Origin: Victivallis vadensis
GTDB taxonomy: Bacteria > Verrucomicrobiota > Lentisphaeria > Victivallales > Victivallaceae
NCBI RefSeq assembly: GCF_003096415.1
Contig: NZ_QEKH01000003.1
Span: forward strand, 62,001 to 126,000
DNA length: 64,000 nt
Direction: 5' to 3'
Shown here in pieces: positions 43,109 to 54,473 of the stretch (within the stretch, counting starts at the first letter, position 1; the number at the start of each line of letters is the position of its first letter). The notes beneath the pieces are model-generated. The model was not told where the DNA came from, ran no database searches, and worked only from the letters and a program-made list of their open reading frames with translations. The translations under genes and the position numbers were made by a program.

Positions 43109-45139
43109 TCAGTTGCCGGCCGGTCTGCCGTCGTCCGCAGGGACGCTTTCCAGAATATCGGAATCGATCCGGGCGGAACTGAATTCGTAACTGCCGTCCG
43201 GCAGCGGGTGGGTCAAACCGAACCTGGAAATCAATTTCCCGGTTCCGTTGAATCGGAAAACCGCTTTCCCCGGCGTCGCATTGTCGGCAACAATCACGAT
43301 CCGTACTTCTCCGGTCGGCAGCCGGAAATAACGGCAGTGTATTGTCGGATTGACGGGACCGGATTGAGGGACGGCCCGGGATTCCGCTTCCAGAATGAAC
43401 GGTTCGAGCCGTTTCAATTCTCCGGCGCAATGGTAGAGCTTTTGCAATTCCGCGGCGGAAGAACCGGGGCGCGCGGCTTCATAACGCTGGGCCGCATCCA
43501 TATAGGAGTAAAACAGAAAACCTTTGGCGCCGTAGATAACGCTTAACAGGCACATCGCACGCATTTCCTCCCGGGAAGGGGCGCGGGTACGGTCCAGGGC
43601 GGCCGCATTCCAGGGGCGTTCCGAATAGATCCCCCGGTTGAATGCCTGAAGCGTTATCCAGATGGGCTGCGAACTGAGCGAGGCGGCCTGCAGTGCCGTG
43701 GTGACCTCCTCGATGCTCTGGGTTTTTCCCTTGGCCTTGACCGGATAAGGATCGACTCCGGCAATATCTCCGGTAAGGCCGTAATAGGGAAAATTGGCCC
43801 ACATGTTCGTCAGGGAATATGTCGGGTGATAAGGGTCCGCTGCGGCAATGACTTCACGCATTTTTTGAATGGCGGGAACATGCAGCCGGACTGCTTCGTC
43901 GCAGATATACCAGGCGAGCAATGCCGGATGGTTCCGCAGGGAGGAGACCGCTTTGACTGCAACCGCAAGCCCTCCTGAAGCGCCTTCCCATTCACGGATC
44001 TGCCAGGACGTGACGTTGTCCGGCTGGTCTTTCAGTGAGAAAATGGCTTTGATGCCATATTGCTGCATCAGGTCGAGCTGCCTGCGAGTCTCGGCTTCGC
44101 CGCTCCGTTGCAGTGAGCTGTAACTGATGAGGCAGTTGAAGCCGTTGTCCCGGAGCCGTCGCAGCATTTCCCGGTCAATGCGGTCGGTGAATACTCCGAC
44201 CGGCATGAAAGGTTTGCCGTTCACGACGGCTCTGCCGCGGTCATCGATCAGACAACTGCCGGCGGGGAGAGGGGAGCGGCGGGCTTTTTGGAACGCGAAG
44301 CGGGTGGCTCCCAGGCGGAGCCGTCCGGCCGCATTGATTACGTTGATCTCCACATCAACGGGGCCGGGAGACAGTTGCGGCCATTTCCCGGTGAGTTGTT
44401 TTCTGCGGTCAAGTCCGAGTCTGATATCGCTGGTTTTGCCGTTTTGGGTGACGGAGACGATCGCTTCGGCTTCGGCCGGCGCGGCGGGATCGATCTGAAA
44501 ACGGAAATCTTTTTCATCCGGCCGGATCGTCAGGGCTGTGGAAGGCTTCAGCGGAATGGCTGTGAACTGAGAGCCGCGAGAGACGACTTCCACGTCATCA
44601 AAAAATAATTTTCCGGTAACGCCGCGGGACATGAATAGAACCATATTGGTTTTCTTCGCATTTGCGGGGATGGTGAAATCAAGCGTATACCTGCGGAAAT
44701 CTTCTTGTTCGACTTCACCCCCGATGTAACTGCCGGAAATCCATTTATCTTTGTCGCCCTTGAATTCCAGACCGGCGAAGCTCATGATTTTCCATTGACT
44801 CAGGTTTTCACCCCGGACATGGAGACGGAGCTGATAAAGTTCTCCGGGGGCCACATTTTCCAGCGTGATTTCCTGAAAGAAATAATCTTCCGGTTTATGT
44901 CGGGTCAGGCACAGGGCGCCGCCGCCGTTCAGGCCGCTGTGCGGTTCAATTGAGTAACAGCCGAGCCTGAAGGGATTGGCGGTCCTGTTTTCGAAGCCGT
45001 TTCCCCAGATCACCCTGCCGGAACCGGTGTTATCCCGCCATCCGGACCAATCCGCGGCGTAAAGCTCTGTCCCGGCGACGGTTCCGGCCAGGATCAGGAG
45101 CTGTTTCAGCATGTTTAAGAAGTGAAAATTTTTTACCAT
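43109..45139 (-). CDS. Secreted TIM-barrel glycoside hydrolase-like protein
   Basis: 676 residues; signal peptide in the first ~28. Residues ~30-195 form a CBM-like jelly roll (YQLRLHVRGENLSQWKIMSFAGLEF). A TIM barrel follows from DDRGRAVVNGKPFMPVGVFTDRIDREMLRRLRDNGFN. The putative acid/base is Glu415 in LLAWYICDEAVRL. At the strand where the nucleophile Glu would lie the text reads QPIWITLQAFNRG, with no obvious Glu. The ATG shares one base with the pseudopilin stop (TAATG), so translation is coupled. Upstream are the pseudopilin and a GntR/LacI regulator, downstream the SSS symporter. Family assignment beyond clan-A-like is uncertain. Confidence 0.72.
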   Translation of the reverse strand: MVKNFHFLNMLKQLLILAGTVAGTELYAADWSGWRDNTGSGRVIWGNGFENRTANPFRLGCYSIEPHSGLNGGGALCLTRHKPEDYFFQEITLENVAPGELYQLRLHVRGENLSQWKIMSFAGLEFKGDKDKWISGSYIGGEVEQEDFRRYTLDFTIPANAKKTNMVLFMSRGVTGKLFFDDVEVVSRGSQFTAIPLKPSTALTIRPDEKDFRFQIDPAAPAEAEAIVSVTQNGKTSDIRLGLDRRKQLTGKWPQLSPGPVDVEINVINAAGRLRLGATRFAFQKARRSPLPAGSCLIDDRGRAVVNGKPFMPVGVFTDRIDREMLRRLRDNGFNCLISYSSLQRSGEAETRRQLDLMQQYGIKAIFSLKDQPDNVTSWQIREWEGASGGLAVAVKAVSSLRNHPALLAWYICDEAVRLHVPAIQKMREVIAAADPYHPTYSLTNMWANFPYYGLTGDIAGVDPYPVKAKGKTQSIEEVTTALQAASLSSQPIWITLQAFNRGIYSERPWNAAALDRTRAPSREEMRAMCLLSVIYGAKGFLFYSYMDAAQRYEAARPGSSAAELQKLYHCAGELKRLEPFILEAESRAVPQSGPVNPTIHCRYFRLPTGEVRIVIVADNATPGKAVFRFNGTGKLISRFGLTHPLPDGSYEFSSARIDSDILESVPADDGRPAGN

Positions 45140-45858
45140 TACAGGAGCTCCTTGATACCGTTTTCATTGAAAATATAGGTGAATTTCATATAATCTTTCA
45201 GGTTTTGAAGCGCGTTGTTGTCCATGGTTGTTCCTCCGTGGCCATCCAGATAGAGCATATTCGCCTTGCGGCCGTGGCGGTATGTGACGGCTCCGCCCGC
45301 TCCGGCATAAGTGCTGTTGCGCTCCAGGCGGTAATCCTGCCGGTTTGCATTGAGGTTGACTCCGGAATCCGCCAGAAGCACGTAGCGTGTGGGCATTTTG
45401 ACGCGATTGGTTTTGAGATAGAAATCTGCCCAGTTCGGCGTCACTTCACCTTCCACTGTCGGATAGCCGCAGGTCATGCCGTAGGCGAGGTTCCATTCGG
45501 GCTGGTTGACGGGGACGGATTTGGGGCAGCTTGTCAATGGACGGTCCGCGACTTTCTGCTTTGTTCCGTTCAGGTGGTCACGCATGCCCTGAATGTAAAA
45601 CCATTTATCCCCGCTGTCCCAGCCCCACTGAAAGATGAAATCATTATAAGCTGTGGAATACATCGCGAATATCTGGCTGTTTTGTTTCAGGTTGTTGAGG
45701 CACTTCGTCGCCTGAGCCGCTTCCCGAGCCTTGTTCAGCGCGGGCAGCAGCATAGAGGCAAGAATGGCGATTATCGCTATTACGATAAGCAACTCAATCA
45801 ATGTGAATAAATTGTCCTGTATGGTGCGGAAAGTGCGGCCGGCCGGTGGAATAATCAT
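45139..45858 (-). CDS. Pseudopilin (prepilin-type N-terminal domain, H-X9-DG head)
   Basis: The open frame extends to 45954, but AAGAAAGG ahead of the ATG at 45858 gives a 239-residue protein with a leader of ~17 residues, then [19 protein letters not shown] and [10 protein letters not shown]. The C-terminal globular head includes [18 protein letters not shown], an H-X9-DG match. Genes on both sides are co-directional: regulator upstream (71-bp gap), hydrolase downstream (shared base). It is the same gene type as at 3174 and 53715, each tied to a different hydrolase, but the heads beyond the helix differ. A role as a dedicated minor pseudopilin for export or anchoring of its hydrolase is inference. 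Confidence 0.88.
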   Translation of the reverse strand: MIIPPAGRTFRTIQDNLFTLIELLIVIAIIAILASMLLPALNKAREAAQATKCLNNLKQNSQIFAMYSTAYNDFIFQWGWDSGDKWFYIQGMRDHLNGTKQKVADRPLTSCPKSVPVNQPEWNLAYGMTCGYPTVEGEVTPNWADFYLKTNRVKMPTRYVLLADSGVNLNANRQDYRLERNSTYAGAGGAVTYRHGRKANMLYLDGHGGTTMDNNALQNLKDYMKFTYIFNENGIKELL

Positions 45859-45929
45859 GGTGATACCTTTCTTTTTTGATGTTGCCGTATTTTCATTGCT
45901 GCTGAATTCTGCTTCCGTGTTATTAAAAA

Positions 45930-47009
45930 TCAGCCGCTCTGTATGGAACTGCATTTCGTGGCGGAGTCGCGCACAATCAGTTCAACGGGCAGGGGCGGTA
46001 TGGTGAAGTCCGTTTCGCCGGCGATCCGGCGTACCAGGCCGGCGACGGCCAGCCGCGCCAGCTCTTCCGTGGAATTCCGCACTGTCGTGAGCGGCGGCAG
46101 CAAATGGCATGCAAGTTCCAGGTCATTGATGCCGATGACGGAGACATCTTCCGGGATGCGCAGGCCGGCGCGGGCCAGTTCCCGGTAGACGCCTGAAACG
46201 ATGTGATCATCCGCGATTACGGCAGTGAACTTGCAGCCCTGATTCAGGATTTCCCGGATTGCCGCGGCGCTTCCCTCCGGTGAAAAGTTGCCGAAACGAA
46301 CTAGATTCAGGTTCGGTACGATGTTGTGCATGGTGCAGCACCGGTAAAATTCCCGTTCCCGGATATGTTCCCAGCGCAGATACCACTGCGTACTGACGCC
46401 GTGGATGTAGCAGATGTGCCGATGGCCCAGTTTCGTCAGGTAATCCAGAATCTGTTTCATGATGGAGGCGTCATCAAGGTAAAGTGAATATTCCTGATCG
46501 GCGGGATGTGCCGGCGTGATGCAAATATACGGAATTCCGCGGGACCGCAGATATTGCGTGATTCCCGGATTGTACATATTGATGGTGATTACCGCCTGCG
46601 GCCGCATCTTTTTCAGTTTCTGCTTTACGGCCTCCAATGAGGCTTCCGGAGGAAAAAGCGTAAAAGTTGCACTCATTCCGGCCAAACTGAGCTGCAGGCC
46701 GAGCAAGTTGCTTAAACTGCGGATAAAACCTTCGGAAGTAAGCGAGCTTCGATAACCGAAGAAAAGAATATTGACGACCTCCACCGGTTCCCCGCCGATT
46801 TTCTCCGGGAGTTTGTCAACGTAAATCCCCGAACCATGAATCGCCCGAAGCCGGCCGGCGTCCTTGAAGTGTTTTACGGCTTTATTGAACGTGGTCAGGC
46901 TGATATGGTACTCTTTCAGCAAAGTGCGCACCGGAGGCAGTCTGGTTCCGGCCGGAAGGTCTTTCAGCAAGGCCCCAAGCTGCCTTTGAAAAAATTCTGC
47001 TCTCGTCAT
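45930..47009 (-). CDS. GntR-type HTH / LacI-type sensor chimeric regulator
   Basis: The frame opens at 47069, inside the promoter; the ATG at 47009 ([17 protein letters not shown]) is the real start, giving 359 residues. Residues 1-70 form a winged helix of GntR type ([45 protein letters not shown]). Residues ~85-350 are a periplasmic-binding-protein-like effector domain ([62 protein letters not shown]). This is the AraR-like architecture known for arabinose and other sugar regulators. It heads the pseudopilin-hydrolase-symporter group and probably controls it. Confidence 0.92.
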   Translation of the reverse strand: MTRAEFFQRQLGALLKDLPAGTRLPPVRTLLKEYHISLTTFNKAVKHFKDAGRLRAIHGSGIYVDKLPEKIGGEPVEVVNILFFGYRSSLTSEGFIRSLSNLLGLQLSLAGMSATFTLFPPEASLEAVKQKLKKMRPQAVITINMYNPGITQYLRSRGIPYICITPAHPADQEYSLYLDDASIMKQILDYLTKLGHRHICYIHGVSTQWYLRWEHIREREFYRCCTMHNIVPNLNLVRFGNFSPEGSAAAIREILNQGCKFTAVIADDHIVSGVYRELARAGLRIPEDVSVIGINDLELACHLLPPLTTVRNSTEELARLAVAGLVRRIAGETDFTIPPLPVELIVRDSATKCSSIQSG

Positions 47010-47040
47010 TGTATTTCCCTGTATGATTCTGTTTATAATA

Positions 47041-47069
47041 ATTATGAAAGTGTATCGCTCTATTGTCAA
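47041..47069 (-). promoter_or_regulatory. Sigma-70 promoter for the regulator-pseudopilin-hydrolase operon
   Basis: On the minus strand TTGACA (47069-47064), 17-bp spacer, CATAAT (47046-47041), 31 bp before the start codon. Confidence 0.8.
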
Positions 47070-47249
47070 TATTCTTTTTCAAAAAAATATTTTTTTCATG
47101 GCGTTCTCGCGGAACTTCCGAATGAACAGTGAAAAAGCGTATCGCTTCCTGCGGAATCGATGAAGTACGATATGATGTGCCGGATTCTGGCACGACAGGC
47201 GGGCGCGGGGGAAGATGCCATGTTCTACGGGCCGGGCTGAGATGCAGAA

Positions 47250-47278
47250 AGGCCCGCGCTTCATGGAAACGCGGGCCT
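47250..47278 (-). terminator. Terminator-like hairpin after clpC
   Basis: AGGCCCGCG (47250-47258) pairs with CGCGGGCCT (47270-47278), 9 bp perfect, 11-nt loop, starting 19 bp past the clpC stop. Only a short TTT follows on the minus strand. Confidence 0.6.
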
Positions 47279-47297
47279 CATATTTCGCCGATAGTTG

Positions 47298-49805
<2,508 letters not shown>

Positions 49806-49825
49806 GATGAAAATCCTCCTCTCTT

Positions 49826-49837
49826 CCTTAATTAAGG
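49826..49837. promoter_or_regulatory. Palindrome at the clpC transcription start
   Basis: CCTTAATTAAGG is a perfect 12-bp palindrome lying just past the -10 box of the clpC promoter, where a repressor would block initiation. Confidence 0.45.
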
Positions 49838-49838
49838 T

Positions 49839-49866
49839 AATATAATGCAGAAAACAAACTTGTCAA
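49839..49866 (-). promoter_or_regulatory. Sigma-70 promoter for clpC
   Basis: On the minus strand TTGACA (49866-49861), 16-bp spacer, TATATT (49844-49839). Confidence 0.7.
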
Positions 49867-49933
49867 CTATTGAAATGTGGCAGGGCAGGGGACATATTAT
49901 AAAAATGTCGACTGTTTCAGTGAGGATTTTGGG

Positions 49934-51010
49934 ATGAAAGAGAAGGTGATAGTGGCGCTTTCCGGGGGGGTGGATTCCTCGGTGGCGGCGGTGCTGGCGC
50001 AGCAGGCGGGGTGTGAAGTGATCGGAGTGACGCTCCGGCTGAAACATCCCGACCCGGAATTTTCGGCGGCGCAGCTGTGCGCGTCGAAAAACGACGAGGC
50101 TGCGGTGGAATCGATCTGCGCGAAGCTCGGCATCGAACATCACTATCTGGAACTCTTCCCGGAATTTGAATGTAAGGTGCTGCGTCCGGCGGCGCAGGAG
50201 TATGCCCGCGGGCGCACTCCGAATCCCTGCTGCGAGTGCAATTACCGGATCAAATTCGGCAAACTGGTCGAATTCGCCCGTTCGGTCGGGGCCGCGAAGG
50301 TGCTGACCGGCCACTATGCGAAGCTCTCCGAACACGGCGGCGTCTATGAGCTGCGCCGGGGGGACGACCTGAAAAAGGACCAGAGCTATTTCCTGTACCG
50401 GCTCGACCAGGCGATTTTGTCGATGGTGCGCTTTCCGGTCGGCGCGATGGACAAGGGCGAGGTGCGGCGTATCGCCGCCGAATACGGCCTTGTGACCTCC
50501 GACAAGCCGGACAGTCAGGATGCCTGCTTTCAGGTGCCCGGCGAGAGTTTCGGCGAGACGCTGCGGCGGCTGGAAAAACTGCCGCGCCGTCCCGGACTGT
50601 TCCGGTATCAGGGGCGGATCGTCGGGCGGCACAACGGCGTGCATGAGTTCACGATCGGCCAGCGCAAGGGGCTGAATGTCGCGCTGGGCGTGCCTGCCTA
50701 CGTGGCCGGAATCGATCCCGAATCGGGCGATATCCGGCTGGAAACCGAACCGGAGCGGCTGCTCGCGTCGCGCTTTACCGTGGAACGGGTTTCGTGGCAG
50801 TCCGGCCGGGCGCCGGATCTGTCGGGGGAGCTGGAAGTGCAGATCCGCTACCGTTCCCGGGCGGTGCCGTGCCGGGTGGAGCCGGACGGCGCGGGCGGGG
50901 CGGCGGTGTTTCCCGCGATTCCGCAGCGGGCGGTGACGCCGGGACAGGCGGCGGTTTTCTATCGCGGCGACCTGCTGCTGGGAGGAGGCGTGATCGGCCA
51001 TGCTGATTAA
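49934..51010 (+). CDS. mnmA: tRNA-specific 2-thiouridylase MnmA
   Basis: The frame opens at 49877, but the ATG at 49934 has GAGGA seven bases ahead and begins the conserved MKEKVIVALSGGVDSSVAA (PP-loop), giving 358 residues. Catalytic cysteines: Cys99 in GRTPNPCCECNYRIKF and Cys198 in PDSQDACF. KKDQSYFLYRL and HEFTIGQRKGL are further family blocks. The enzyme thiolates U34 of tRNA-Lys, -Glu and -Gln. The 3' end overlaps rlmH by 11 bp, so two RNA-modification genes are translationally linked. A promoter (TTGAAA at 49870, CATATT at 49893) is possible but weak. Confidence 0.96.
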   Translation: MKEKVIVALSGGVDSSVAAVLAQQAGCEVIGVTLRLKHPDPEFSAAQLCASKNDEAAVESICAKLGIEHHYLELFPEFECKVLRPAAQEYARGRTPNPCCECNYRIKFGKLVEFARSVGAAKVLTGHYAKLSEHGGVYELRRGDDLKKDQSYFLYRLDQAILSMVRFPVGAMDKGEVRRIAAEYGLVTSDKPDSQDACFQVPGESFGETLRRLEKLPRRPGLFRYQGRIVGRHNGVHEFTIGQRKGLNVALGVPAYVAGIDPESGDIRLETEPERLLASRFTVERVSWQSGRAPDLSGELEVQIRYRSRAVPCRVEPDGAGGAAVFPAIPQRAVTPGQAAVFYRGDLLLGGGVIGHAD

Positions 51011-51437
51011 GGTGCTGGTGGTCGGCCGCCTGAAGGACCGGGCGATTCAGGCGCGCTGCGACGAATTTGCGAAGTGGCTCGGTCCGTATGCGAAGCTCGA
51101 AGTGCAGGAGCTGCCCGACTCCAATGTGGCGAAGGAGGGGCAGGCGATCCTGAAAGCGCTGGAGCGGGATCGTGGCGCGGCGCTGGTCGCGCTCTCCGAG
51201 GAGGGCAAGGAGTTCACCAGCGTGAAATTTGCCGAAGTGCTGGGGAAATTCGACCGCAAGGTGGTGTTCGTGATCGGCGGCCCCTACGGCCTCGCGCCTG
51301 AAATCCGGGCGAAGGCGGATCTGCTCTGGTCGCTCTCCAGGCTCACTTTTACGCATGAACTCGCGCGGCTGTTGCTGTTTGAGCAGCTCTTCCGCGCGGT
51401 GAACATCCTGCACGGCGGCAGCTATCACAACCCCTGA
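51000..51437 (+). CDS. rlmH: 23S rRNA pseudouridine-1915 N3-methyltransferase RlmH
   Basis: 145 residues, slightly short of the usual ~155. SPOUT-class methyltransferase with KFDRKVVFVIGGPYGLAPEIRAKADLLWSLSRLTFTHELARLLLFEQLFRAVNILHGGSYHN, which contains the knot-forming GGPYG and the invariant LxGxxYH C-terminus. It modifies helix 69 of 23S rRNA. Start lies inside mnmA (11-bp overlap), so the genes are coupled. Confidence 0.96.
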   Translation: MLIKVLVVGRLKDRAIQARCDEFAKWLGPYAKLEVQELPDSNVAKEGQAILKALERDRGAALVALSEEGKEFTSVKFAEVLGKFDRKVVFVIGGPYGLAPEIRAKADLLWSLSRLTFTHELARLLLFEQLFRAVNILHGGSYHNP

Positions 51438-51547
51438 ACCGTCATCGATTCCGCGCCGGCCCAGTAGAGCAGGGCGGCAAAGGGGGACCGGGGGAGCGGT
51501 TGTATTCGTCCTCCCCTGATATATCCCGCTGTTGGCGTCTGGGAGGC

Positions 51548-53620
51548 TCAGTTGAATTCGAAGGCCGTCATTGAGTGCGGCGGGAGCTTACAGCGGAACT
51601 CGTTTCCCATGACGCTTTCCTCACGACGTTCCGGAGTGAAATCGGCGACCGATTCGATTTTCTCCTGATACAGGGAGACGATTTTGACACGGGTGGCCGG
51701 AAAATCTTCCAGCTTCAGTGTTACGGGAATTTCCTGCTCATAGCTCCGGTTGAAGACAAGTAAGCCGAGACGCCTGCCGTCCGCCGACGTGGACGCGAAA
51801 GCGGAGAGGGCGGGATAGGCGGGAAAATGACCCGCCGGGTACGCCTTGATTTTAAGGTTGCGGAATTCGAGTCTCCCCGAGAGCGCTCCGCTGATATGCT
51901 GGAAGCGGATCAATAGTGACAGTTGGCTGGAATCATCGAGCATTTGAAGCGTCCGGGTGAATGGAGTCCACTCTTTTGCAGAATTTACTCCGTAAACGGC
52001 AGCCGCGCAATGGGTCGCGTTCCAGCCGCGCGCATCCATGAGGCCGAGCCCGAGAGTGCCGGTGCCGGTATTGCCGGAAGCGGGGAGGAAACGCGCTTCA
52101 CAGGAAACCTCCACCTTCCATGCTTCGCCTTCCGGCAGTGACGCAGGGCGGTTGACTGTGACGAATGCGGGATAGGCTTCCTGATTGAATCGGTTGAGTT
52201 CCACGGCGACCGTGCCGTCCTGATGAGAACCGGAAAAGGCAAGCTCGGGAAACTTTCGGAACGGGGCGGGATTGTACGGAGCAAGCGATACTTCAAGACC
52301 GTCGCCGCCGCCGTCTACATATCGGTCGCCGTAGGAGGGCAGCACGCCGGGAGCGGCGGGAGCTTCCAGTCGGGGGGAACCGGAGACGGAACAGGCGACC
52401 AGCGTATCCAAAGTGAATTCCCGGAGCGTCTCGAAAAAGCGGGCTGCCGCTTTGAAGCCGGTTGGTTTCCCCGTGTAATTTTCCGGTATCTTACCCGGGA
52501 TGGTGGTTATGACGCCGTACATGCCGTTCAGCAAGTACCAGTAGTTGGCCAGCAGGATATTCTCCTCGGGCTGGAGCAGTCTGCACCAGGTTTCGGCATT
52601 CGCCAGCCCGGCGAAAAAGCTGAAGCGGTAGGCGTCCGGTTTCGGGGAGGTGGAACTGAAGTTGAATTCGGTGAGGGCGAGCGGCAACTCTTTGCCTCCG
52701 AGGCGGATCAGTTTGCGATAGGCTTCCAGGCGGTGGCTGAATTGTTCGCCTCCGGCCATCGCGGTGTTGAAAGCGGTTTGCGGCGGCATCGAATCCACCT
52801 GAGGATAGTAACTGTGCACGATTGCAAAATCGGCGGCCGCGGCACAGCCGCGCGCCACGATCGGATCCCAGCTTCCGCCGGCATCATCCATCACGTAACC
52901 GGCGAGGATGGAAGGATCCACCTTTTTCATTGCGCCGACAGTGGCGTTGAAGTATTTGACGTATTGCTCCGGCGTATAACGGCGAAATGGTTTGTTGGCG
53001 TGATTGCCGTGGATGGATTCGTTGCCGATCTCGAAATATTTGACGTGGTAAGGCTCCGGACGGCCGTTGGCGGCGCGCCGCTGCGCCCAGGGATATTGCG
53101 GTGTGGCGGGCATATTGAGATATTCCACCAGATCCGCTGCGTCGCGGGGAATCTCGTCACAGGCAAGGCCGTAGTCGGTGACGATGATTTGGGGCTCGCA
53201 GTTCAGCGCTTCGCAGAGCCGGAGATATTCGTCAAGGCCGAACTCCCAGATTTTGCTGCCGCGTTGTTCGACCGGACCGATGCTTTCCTTCCAGCGGAAA
53301 TTGTGGGCAAGACAACCGCCCGGATAACGGAGTGCTCCGAATGGAAAGCGTTTCATGGTATCGACGACGTCCTGAGCCGGCTTTCGGCCGACCGGGTCCC
53401 AGTATCCCTGAGCGTAAGTTACTTCCAGCGCTCGCGGTTCGGGAGCGTCCGCCGGCAGGCTGAAAAGTCCCCGGCTGTCGCCGCACTCGAAGTTCTGACC
53501 GAAGACCGCCTGACGGACCGGCCCGCGATCTTTTGCGGCATTTATCGTGATGGAAGCTTCGCCGGCAACAAGCCGGGAACTGAGGAGCAGAGAGAAAAGC
53601 AGTGCGAATCTGAGTGTCAT
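51548..53620 (-). CDS. Secreted GH51-like alpha-L-arabinofuranosidase
   Basis: 690 residues; signal peptide LLFSLLLSSRLVAGEA. The TIM barrel shows FGALRYPGGCLAHNFRWKESIGP, the RxPGG...Y/FxW..IGP block of GH51. The acid/base is Glu201 in KYFEIGNESIHG, the nucleophile Glu318 in LALTEFNFSS. The C-terminal ~290 residues form beta domains, including a jelly-roll insert (AYPAFVTVNRPASLPEGEAWKVEVSCEARFLP) and a final GH51-type beta domain (DGRRLGLLVFNRSYEQEIPVTLKLEDFP). Likely releases arabinose from hemicellulose or arabinan. It lies 94 bp after a pseudopilin gene and completes the second regulator-pseudopilin-hydrolase group. Confidence 0.87.
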   Translation of the reverse strand: MTLRFALLFSLLLSSRLVAGEASITINAAKDRGPVRQAVFGQNFECGDSRGLFSLPADAPEPRALEVTYAQGYWDPVGRKPAQDVVDTMKRFPFGALRYPGGCLAHNFRWKESIGPVEQRGSKIWEFGLDEYLRLCEALNCEPQIIVTDYGLACDEIPRDAADLVEYLNMPATPQYPWAQRRAANGRPEPYHVKYFEIGNESIHGNHANKPFRRYTPEQYVKYFNATVGAMKKVDPSILAGYVMDDAGGSWDPIVARGCAAAADFAIVHSYYPQVDSMPPQTAFNTAMAGGEQFSHRLEAYRKLIRLGGKELPLALTEFNFSSTSPKPDAYRFSFFAGLANAETWCRLLQPEENILLANYWYLLNGMYGVITTIPGKIPENYTGKPTGFKAAARFFETLREFTLDTLVACSVSGSPRLEAPAAPGVLPSYGDRYVDGGGDGLEVSLAPYNPAPFRKFPELAFSGSHQDGTVAVELNRFNQEAYPAFVTVNRPASLPEGEAWKVEVSCEARFLPASGNTGTGTLGLGLMDARGWNATHCAAAVYGVNSAKEWTPFTRTLQMLDDSSQLSLLIRFQHISGALSGRLEFRNLKIKAYPAGHFPAYPALSAFASTSADGRRLGLLVFNRSYEQEIPVTLKLEDFPATRVKIVSLYQEKIESVADFTPERREESVMGNEFRCKLPPHSMTAFEFN

Positions 53621-53714
53621 TTGAAAAATTCCTGTTTATTCCAATCGGAGTGAATGGCTCGCTCCCCGGGACGGCTGCTGAAAGTCCCGGGATTGTTTTT
53701 TGCCTTGTGGAGGT

Positions 53715-54473
53715 TCATCTGCTGTACGTACACCAGAGTTGCTTGTTCTCGTCGGAGAGATCGTATTGAAAGCGCCGGTAATCCCGGCGTTCCACATGTC
53801 CGTCCCAGAAACCGGCGTTGAGGCTGTCGTTGCTGTGCCGGTAGGCTGCCTGCATATTGGCGGCTTCATCAGAGGAATGGGCCAGGGTCCGGTTAAAGGC
53901 AAGCCACCAGTCATTGCCGTCCGCCAGCATGAACCGCATGGAGGGATTGCGGACCCGCTGAAGCATATAGTGATTGGGTTCATCGTCAGCGACGCGGCTG
54001 CCGTCGAAACCGTAGGAGGCGTTGCTGCGATTGCCGTCGGCATTCATCCCGTAGCTGGATTCGATCGTCGGGATTTTCTTGCGGAGCGCCGGAGACTTGG
54101 GGCAGTAGATGCCCCGCGGAAGTTGAGTGTGCATTTTCACCCCGAAGAACTTCAGGAAGCCGGGCTGATCGTACCAGATTTTAACCTGTACTCTGCCGTT
54201 GTGCTCATCTGCGTACATCAAACAGAATTGTGTCAGTTGTTTCAGCGAGGCGGCGCAACGGACTTCCGCCGCCTTATCGCGCGCTTTGTTCAGAACGGGA
54301 AGCAGCATCGAGGCGAGGATAGCGATGATTGCTATCACAACCAGTAATTCAATTAGTGTAAAATATCGGCGGACTGCAGGACGCTGAAAGACGATGCCGC
54401 TCCGGGAAACATGCGGAAACCGCAGAGTTGAGAGGTTGAAATTCCGGGGGACTGGTTTGATGATTCTTTTCAT
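53715..54473 (-). CDS. Pseudopilin (prepilin-type N-terminal domain)
   Basis: 252 residues. A long basic leader (~36 residues, with several Arg) precedes [19 protein letters not shown] and [12 protein letters not shown]. The head ends with a variant signature, H-X10-DG, in [21 protein letters not shown] overlaps the upstream regulator stop by 4 bp (ATGA), with AAGGA at good spacing. Downstream is the GH51-like enzyme. Same gene type as at 3174 and 45139. Confidence 0.87.
   Translation of the reverse strand: MKRIIKPVPRNFNLSTLRFPHVSRSGIVFQRPAVRRYFTLIELLVVIAIIAILASMLLPVLNKARDKAAEVRCAASLKQLTQFCLMYADEHNGRVQVKIWYDQPGFLKFFGVKMHTQLPRGIYCPKSPALRKKIPTIESSYGMNADGNRSNASYGFDGSRVADDEPNHYMLQRVRNPSMRFMLADGNDWWLAFNRTLAHSSDEAANMQAAYRHSNDSLNAGFWDGHVERRDYRRFQYDLSDENKQLWCTYSR

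Noticed and set aside
41161-43182. 673-codon plus-strand frame opposite the symporter
   Set aside because: Charged Arg/Gln/His-rich sequence without hydrophobic or catalytic pattern; the symporter on the minus strand is real.
51490-51517. GGGGAG/CTCCCC hairpin between rlmH and the GH51-like gene
   Set aside because: Only six to seven pairs with a 14-nt loop and no T-run; too weak to call a terminator.
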